Of a stretch of DNA of 20,342 nucleotides, positions 16,113-20,342 are shown piece by piece; within the stretch, counting starts at the first letter, position 1, and every line of letters begins with the position of its first letter. The position numbers and the translations under genes were made by a program. The notes below the pieces were generated by a model. It did not search any database, was not told where the DNA came from, and saw only the letters and a list, made by a program, of their open reading frames with translations. Source of the stretch: a virus; IMG/VR virus record IMGVR_UViG_3300045456_000003, positions 1 through 20,342 of that record. The stretch is one strand, 5' to 3'.

Positions 16113-16619
16113 TTAGTTAGTCTCAACCAGGTAGTCGTATGAGAACGTCACGCTAGTCTGAACAGCACCAGAAGCACGATCCAGAGGCGAGTCATCAAAC
16201 GTTTCTACCCAAGCACCAACAAGCTGAATCCGTTTCACTTCCAGTGGAATGTCGTCGTATAGGACTAGTTCAATGGTCGTAGAATAGATGTCTTTGTAGG
16301 TGCCAGTGTTTAGAGTGTTGTCTCGTGCAATGCGTTGCCAACGGCGAAGCATGTCACGAGTTCCAACGTCTCTTGTTTCGTGTAGTGTGCATGCGAAGCT
16401 GTGAGAGAAGTTCTCACGACCTGCATAACGAAGCTCTACTGGTCCTAAGTTTACCGGCACCTGCTCAAGCAACGAACCAGGGATGCTGGCTGATACTGCT
16501 TTGTAGGTGAAGGTACGTGTGTTAGGCGTACCAGGCATGACTGGGATGATCAGATCCCAGTTGTAGGTAAACAAAGGATCTGGCAGAGAACGGACGTCTT
16601 GCAAGGAAGTTCTGGACAT
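16113..16619 (-). CDS. Tail tube protein (gp19-like)
   Basis: A 168-residue protein, the usual length for T4 gp19-like inner tube subunits. Visible features: LPDPLFTYNWDLIIPVMPG at the start, FTYKAVSASIPGSLLEQVPV, ELRYAGRENFSHSFACTLHE, a helix MLRRWQRIARDN, the late strand TTIELVLYDD, and a final FSYDYLVE strand. This is the tube/Hcp-type order: beta-sandwich, one helix against it, then the closing strands. ATG at 16619 is preceded by AGGAG 8 bases upstream, immediately after the homing-endonuclease stop. Sheath and tube are normally neighbours, so the endonuclease gene looks like an insertion. A short inverted repeat (AGGAG-CCT-CTCCT) covers this ribosome site. Confidence 0.88.
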   Translation of the reverse strand: MSRTSLQDVRSLPDPLFTYNWDLIIPVMPGTPNTRTFTYKAVSASIPGSLLEQVPVNLGPVELRYAGRENFSHSFACTLHETRDVGTRDMLRRWQRIARDNTLNTGTYKDIYSTTIELVLYDDIPLEVKRIQLVGAWVETFDDSPLDRASGAVQTSVTFSYDYLVETN

Positions 16620-16634
16620 AGGAGAGGCTCCTGT

Positions 16635-17888
16635 TCAGTTAGTAATCAGTTGGGTTAGCTTAGCTTTCGACAAGCTGGGCCAGTCGGAGTCTAGCACGAT
16701 GCACGAGTCCGACTTTGGGTGATAGACGATGAACTTCAGTTTCACTCCTTGGGCGTTAGCGAGTCTTTGCAGACGCCTGTTGTCTTTTAGAAAGTCTGAG
16801 GTTCCAAGCTTTCCTATCAACGTGAAGGTGCTCTTCACTTCTACGTATGTGTCGTTGCTCTTCACGTAGAAGTCTGGTGTATACACACGCTTACCAAAGT
16901 GCAAGGACTCAAACTTTGAGTCGAACTGCCCGAGGACGTTATGCACACCGAAACGCTTTGCTAGCCTGGGCAACACAAATCGTTCGTAGCCTTGGCACTC
17001 AAACGTCTTACCTTGTACTGTGACTTCAGTTAGACGTTGAGCACCTCTAATGACTTTCAGCCTAATGTCCCTGCTGTGCATACACGTCTGAACACCGTAC
17101 CGGTCTAGCATTGTGCGCTCTGCTTTCTTGCGCACCGCTTTGGATTGCATTGCATAGTCTACACCAAACCTGCGTCGGTGCGTTGCTCTGACCTTAGCCT
17201 GAGCACCACGACCCCACGCAGCATTTGGGTGTCCGTACCTGTCTTGCAGTGTTGTTCGGTGCTTTGCCTTCACAGATTCCGATTGCGTCGGATAGTCTGT
17301 ACCGTACGTAGCCTTTGACGTGCTGCGTGTTTTGGCCAACCTGTCTTCTTTGTGTTCCCACGACTCTTTGGTAGACGCACTTAGCTTTGCTCGGACACTA
17401 TCAGATTTGACTGACCACTCAACACCGTACTTCTTCAAGTTGGTCTTGCGGCGTTTCCTAAGTATTTGTTCACGCGACTCACCTGAAAACACAGTAGCTA
17501 AAGCCTTCTGGTGCTTCCGCTTAATGGTGTCTGCGTGCATGGCGTTAGGCACACCATACTTCTCCAAGCAGGCTGCCTGCGTTCTACTCGAAATGACTTC
17601 GCCTGAAACACGTTTGCCTTTTGGCGTAGTCAAACACTCTGAGCACACAGCACTTGCACTAGGCAGAATTTTGTCCTTGCACGCCAAACACACGTGCTGC
17701 TGTGCGGCCATCTGAAGTGCGTGCCAGCCCGCTAGCTTGGGCACCATGCTGCGTTGCAGCTTGGCAAACAATTTGCCCTTACCTTTGTCTTCAGCGTGTT
17801 TGCCAAATTCCGGCACTATAAATCTGTTGTTTGGCTTGAATGACTTGAGTAGGCGAGCCACGTCCTTTGCATTCTTGTCGGTCCACAT
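16635..17888 (-). CDS. Homing-endonuclease-like protein: zinc ribbon, YG repeats, PD-(D/E)xK nuclease
   Basis: A 417-residue protein counted from ATG at 17888. GTG at 17897 is in frame but has no ribosome site; the ATG has AGGTGAT, a strong match to the 16S complement. A Cys-x-x-Cys pair at 67/70 and another at 82/85 suggest a zinc ribbon. Residues 108-286 hold six degenerate repeats with a (Y/F)G-x core at 111, 154, 195, 218, 241 and 264, each followed by a polar, basic helix. The C-terminal part (about 300-390) has E302, YTPDFYV with D339, and YVEVKS (E350, K352), the order of a PD-(D/E)xK active site. Such repeats followed by a nuclease occur in phage free-standing homing endonucleases; I infer site-specific cutting of related phage genomes. 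Its sampled GC is about 52%, above its neighbours. Confidence 0.75.
   Translation of the reverse strand: MWTDKNAKDVARLLKSFKPNNRFIVPEFGKHAEDKGKGKLFAKLQRSMVPKLAGWHALQMAAQQHVCLACKDKILPSASAVCSECLTTPKGKRVSGEVISSRTQAACLEKYGVPNAMHADTIKRKHQKALATVFSGESREQILRKRRKTNLKKYGVEWSVKSDSVRAKLSASTKESWEHKEDRLAKTRSTSKATYGTDYPTQSESVKAKHRTTLQDRYGHPNAAWGRGAQAKVRATHRRRFGVDYAMQSKAVRKKAERTMLDRYGVQTCMHSRDIRLKVIRGAQRLTEVTVQGKTFECQGYERFVLPRLAKRFGVHNVLGQFDSKFESLHFGKRVYTPDFYVKSNDTYVEVKSTFTLIGKLGTSDFLKDNRRLQRLANAQGVKLKFIVYHPKSDSCIVLDSDWPSLSKAKLTQLITN
17031..17567 (-). repeat. Six degenerate YG repeats within the endonuclease
   Basis: Six related units of about 22 residues sit in the middle of the homing-endonuclease-like protein. 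Each opens with a basic residue, then (Y/F)G-(V/T/H), a variable stretch, then S-x-x-(V/I)-x-x-K followed by a basic/threonine end; the fourth unit (RYGHPNAAW) is the most altered. The last three intervals are exactly 23 residues and the first two are 43 and 41. Repeats of this type probably contact DNA. Confidence 0.75.
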
Positions 17889-17945
17889 TAGTATCACCTG
17901 GTGTTGTTAATGCACCAATGAAACTAATGTGAACCAGACACCAGG
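17884..17945 (-). promoter_or_regulatory. Crossing inverted repeats over the endonuclease ribosome site and start codon
   Basis: Two perfect inverted repeats interleave. In mRNA sense, CCTGGTGT (17945-17938) pairs with ACACCAGG (17904-17897), which contains the AGG of the ribosome site; CACATTAGT (17931-17923) pairs with ACTAATGTG (17892-17884), which contains the ATG. The order A1-B1-A2-B2 would make either a pseudoknot-like fold or two mutually exclusive hairpins. Either state would hide part of the start region. A role in keeping endonuclease translation low is inferred; the intergenic stretch is 64 bases. Confidence 0.6.
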
Positions 17946-17959
17946 GTTAGTGTTAACCC
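17944..17959 (-). other. Stem-loop at the sheath stop codon
   Basis: GGGTTA-ACAC-TAACCC is a perfect 6-base-pair stem with a 4-base loop covering the last sheath codons and the TAA stop. No run of U follows, so it is not a convincing intrinsic terminator. An RNA stability or processing role, or chance, remains possible. Confidence 0.5.
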
Positions 17960-19890
17960 AAGTTTGCTACATTTATCTCAGAGAACGACACACCAGCCTT
18001 AGTGATGACGATGTCGACCTGAATCTCATGGACTGGAATCACAGGTGTGATGAAGATAGTCACGGTCAAGATTCCCAGGTTGTACTTAGAGACAGGATTG
18101 TTAGTCTCGTCCGAGATCACCTGGTAGTCTAGAATACCACGAGCGTCTTTCCAGAACTGAAGGTAGTCACTAGTTGAAGTAACTATCTGTCTACGCGTGA
18201 AGTCATCGTTTGGCTCATGCAACGAGTACATCAAGAAGTCTTTAACAGCACCCTTGATGACGTTCACCATACGACGTACTGACACCCAAGACAGAGCAGA
18301 TTGCTTAGCCTGTAGTGTAGTAGCTTCAAAGATCGACGTACCTTCACCTAGGAACCTACGAACATAGTTGACCTGAGCGTTGAACAGGTCAGTTCTTTGT
18401 TGTTCGTTATATTCGTATCTAAGTGCTAGAGCGTCAATCAAACCTCTGTTCAAACCTGCAGGCTGGAACTGAGGACCAGCTACTCTATCAGTACGAGCAA
18501 ATACAGCGGCTACCCAACCTGAAGGCGGAATGTAGAGCTTCTTGCCGTTGTAGGGGTCATCCTCAAACACGTCAGACGTATAGATTGCACCATACGAAGT
18601 ATTCGCGTTAAGAATAAGCTGGCGATACGTGATTGCATCTTGCGCACGCTGCATTAGTTGAGGAGTATCGAGGATAGCGAATGCATCTCCTCTACGCTCT
18701 GCAACTCGGAGCATTGTTTGCTGTACTGAAACGTCAGTGTAGCCTGCGTTGATCAAAATGTTCACTTGAGACTGTTCAGGGTCACCGAACTCACTTTCCC
18801 AAGCAATTGCGATCTGACCGTTTGTCGGAGCTGTACCGGAATCACCGCCAGTCAAGGCCACTCTAGACGTAGAGATTACCGCCGGTACAGGAACAATCAA
18901 CTGAGGCACATAAGACGCTACGTTGATGTAGTCCGACAGCGCATTAATTTGCTGCGTCGGTTCTAGTTGGCGGCCGTTACCGTCAGTGAAGTCTGTTAGA
19001 GTAGAAGGCCACTCTTCAACAGGCACACTTGTGCTCTGTTCCAAGTCAAACACACGAATGGTGAATTCGTTTGTCGGAGCAGGTAACAAGGTCGGGTTTG
19101 TGATAGGAGCAAAGTCTGTGTCAGGAACAGCAATGCCAGTATCAACCCAAGTTAGGGTTGTAGCACCGACAACAGCAAGCCGGAACACGTTACCGTTTAC
19201 TCTACCATACACGTAGTAGCCGCGAGCACCTGGAACAGCAGTCCAAGTGAGAGTTACCGTTGCTGTAGTAGTAGGACCACCAACAACAATAGTAGCTACT
19301 GACGAAGCTAGTGTCTCGCCAATTTCAGAGATGGCGCTAATACGGTACTCGTAAGTACCGTTGACTAGTGAACCACCTGTGTTAACTGACGACAGAGACG
19401 GCGCTGCAGGTGTTGACAGGTTCTGAGACGCAATCTGAATTGCCAGATTGTTGCCATAAGAACCAGGCCCCGACTTAGGAGTAATCAGCAGCAGAGGAAC
19501 TTCTGCGCCAGCTACGTAGTTGTCCCAATCTGGGTTGTCTACGTCGGGGACTCCGCCCGTGACACCTGCCAGAGAGGTCACGCCAAGTCCGCTGTCTTTC
19601 ATGACAAGACCGGACCATCTGTAGCCTGCCCCAAGCACACGAACGCACTCCAAGGAGCTCATTTCCTTGAGTGCGTCTAGAGCACAGTAATGACCGAACG
19701 ACAAAGAAGCGTCTGGAATTCCGTATTCGGCCAGGAACGCTTGGCTATCATTCACCTTGTATCTACCAGGACGCCCTTTTCTGGATACGAAAAGGATAGC
19801 GCCATTAGAAGACGAACGAGACCGGATTGTTTGTGATAGGTCAATTTCTCGGAATCGAACGTCTGCTGACTGCTGAGTTAAACTCGGCAT
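17953..19890 (-). CDS. Tail sheath protein with inserted Ig-like domain
   Basis: A 645-residue contractile sheath subunit. The N-terminus (residues 8-100) has VRFREIDLSQT and SNGAILFVSRKGRPG, then YGIPDASLSFGHYCALDALKE and VLGAGYRWSGLV; these are typical of sheath outer domains. GPGSYGNNLAIQI (141-153) and NEFTIRVFDL (274-283) are two strands that usually lie close together; here they flank an Ig/fibronectin-like domain (about 160-268). The C-terminal part carries ILDTPQ, YGAIYTSDVFEDDP, GPQFQPAGLNRGLI, YEYNEQQRTDLFNAQVN and VRRMVNVIKGAVKDF, a strong match to the conserved sheath C-terminus. ATG at 19890 is preceded by AGGAG with 7 bases spacing. The subunits form the helical contracting layer around the tube. 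Confidence 0.9.
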   Translation of the reverse strand: MPSLTQQSADVRFREIDLSQTIRSRSSSNGAILFVSRKGRPGRYKVNDSQAFLAEYGIPDASLSFGHYCALDALKEMSSLECVRVLGAGYRWSGLVMKDSGLGVTSLAGVTGGVPDVDNPDWDNYVAGAEVPLLLITPKSGPGSYGNNLAIQIASQNLSTPAAPSLSSVNTGGSLVNGTYEYRISAISEIGETLASSVATIVVGGPTTTATVTLTWTAVPGARGYYVYGRVNGNVFRLAVVGATTLTWVDTGIAVPDTDFAPITNPTLLPAPTNEFTIRVFDLEQSTSVPVEEWPSTLTDFTDGNGRQLEPTQQINALSDYINVASYVPQLIVPVPAVISTSRVALTGGDSGTAPTNGQIAIAWESEFGDPEQSQVNILINAGYTDVSVQQTMLRVAERRGDAFAILDTPQLMQRAQDAITYRQLILNANTSYGAIYTSDVFEDDPYNGKKLYIPPSGWVAAVFARTDRVAGPQFQPAGLNRGLIDALALRYEYNEQQRTDLFNAQVNYVRRFLGEGTSIFEATTLQAKQSALSWVSVRRMVNVIKGAVKDFLMYSLHEPNDDFTRRQIVTSTSDYLQFWKDARGILDYQVISDETNNPVSKYNLGILTVTIFITPVIPVHEIQVDIVITKAGVSFSEINVANLG

Positions 19891-19926
19891 AGGTGTTCTC
19901 CTAAGACGGTGGATCTACACATGAAA

Positions 19927-20121
19927 TTACTCTCCAGTCGAAGGAGCGTAGTTGTCAACACCAAGAATTGTCTTCCTGTAAGATGCGATGTACTGAGGAT
20001 CGATCTTTGCTCCAGGAGGAGGTACAGCCCTACTCTTTGGTTGCAGGTTGATAGAGTCCTTCTTTCCATCAGGCATCACGATCTTAACAACCTGGAAGGT
20101 GTCAGTCTTGTTGATAAGCAT
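19927..20121 (-). CDS. Small conserved-type phage protein
   Basis: A 64-residue protein with ATG at 20121 and a very strong ribosome site (TAAGGAG, about 6 bases spacing). It has two beta-like stretches (FQVVKIVMPDGKKDSINLQP) and a proline-rich turn (VPPPG), ending in IASYRKTILGV. Small proteins with a D-G-K-x-D-S-I-x-L-Q-P pattern are found near sheath genes of large phages, perhaps as minor virion or head-tail parts. No enzyme motif is visible and I cannot assign a function with confidence. Confidence 0.55.
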   Translation of the reverse strand: MLINKTDTFQVVKIVMPDGKKDSINLQPKSRAVPPPGAKIDPQYIASYRKTILGVDNYAPSTGE

Positions 20122-20131
20122 CTTGCTCTCC

Positions 20132-20342
20132 TTAAACTTGCATTACTCGGACCTGAACATCCTCTTCGGTGCTCAGATTCTCAAACTCAATGTCGCCGAT
20201 CGCGTCAGTAATGACGAACAAAGAATTGATAACGACTGTCCAAGTCTCTGTTCCTTTTGTGATCACTGCTGTGACAGGCCCACCAATAGCTCGAATTACA
20301 GTAGATCTGTTTGCACTCAAAGACTCAAAAGTCCAAGAGGCT
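20132..20342 (-). CDS. Small phage protein, 5' part outside window
   Basis: The frame is open to the right edge, so the protein is at least 69 residues and its true start is not seen. A TTG at 20320 is in frame but is not a convincing start because coding continues upstream (ASWTFESLSANRSTVIR). The visible part alternates short beta-like strands (TAVITKGTETWTVVINSLFVI) and acidic stretches and ends in EEDVQVRVMQV. I recognise no family. It stops 10 bases before the next small gene, in the same presumed operon, and is likely a minor structural or assembly protein. Confidence 0.5.
   Translation of the reverse strand, partial: ASWTFESLSANRSTVIRAIGGPVTAVITKGTETWTVVINSLFVITDAIGDIEFENLSTEEDVQVRVMQV

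Noticed and set aside
17320-17715. Plus-strand open frame (131 codons) inside the endonuclease gene
   Set aside because: It is antisense to the repeat region and its cysteine/leucine-rich product looks like a reverse reading of the repeats. No supporting start signal.
16635-17953. Group I intron carrying the endonuclease
   Set aside because: Sheath and tube genes are both complete on their own, so no exon is split. The flanks are too short for an intron core.
17944-17959. Rho-independent terminator after the sheath
   Set aside because: The stem is good but is followed by CTGGTGTCTGG, not a run of U, and the downstream genes are tail genes expected on the same transcript.
19878-20069. Minus-strand open frame (63 codons) overlapping the sheath start and the 64-residue protein
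   Set aside because: The 64-residue frame has a strong TAAGGAG site and a plausible composition; this frame has neither.
1-20342. CRISPR arrays, tRNA genes, attachment sites, transposons
   Set aside because: No regular spaced repeats, tRNA-like cloverleaf or T-loop signatures, or transposase genes were seen; genes fill nearly all the sequence.

Overview
The window is one compact, single-direction block of virion structural genes from a contractile-tailed (myovirus-type) bacteriophage or a closely related prophage. Every gene I accept lies on the minus strand, so transcription runs from high to low coordinates. Genes are separated by a few bases or overlap (several ATGA or TAA-ATG junctions), with no stretch above 300 bases lacking a gene. 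Base composition is roughly 46% GC by eye. The host cannot be named. Two murein-cutting activities and a glycan-hydrolase-like adhesin suggest a bacterium with a peptidoglycan wall and a surface polysaccharide.

Layout in transcription order (right to left): two small proteins near 20.3-19.9 kb (the first cut by the window edge); the tail sheath (19890-17953) with an Ig/fibronectin-like domain inserted in it; a free-standing homing-endonuclease-like gene (17888-16635) wedged between sheath and tube; the tail tube (16619-16113); a second, longer tube-fold protein (16102-15320); a tail assembly chaperone (15298-14351), whose reading frame appears to continue by a +1 frameshift to 14170; the tape measure with a C-terminal M15-type peptidase domain (14177-12048); a membrane-anchored lytic transglycosylase (12051-10819); a tube/baseplate junction-like protein; gp53-like, gp27-like hub, gp5-like spike, gp25-like, gp6/J-like and gpI-like baseplate proteins (10815-4832); a 60-residue fibre-associated protein; a large adhesin carrying laminin-G-like, SPRY-like and GH16-like domains (4644-2005); a tail fibre (1979-228); and the start of a paralogous tail fibre (177 to the edge).

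Together these genes describe a tail from sheath and tube through tape measure, hub and spike, wedge, and host-recognition fibres. Wall-degrading functions sit in the tape measure and the next gene rather than on the spike, which is only an OB fold, a short beta-stem and an HxH metal-binding tip. The observations most worth following are the +1 frameshift chaperone; the crossing inverted repeats that cover both the ribosome-binding site and the start codon of the homing-endonuclease gene; the related Ig-like domain in sheath and wedge protein; and the multi-domain GH16 adhesin. I did not find an unknown defence-type system; the novelty here lies in tail architecture and translational control.
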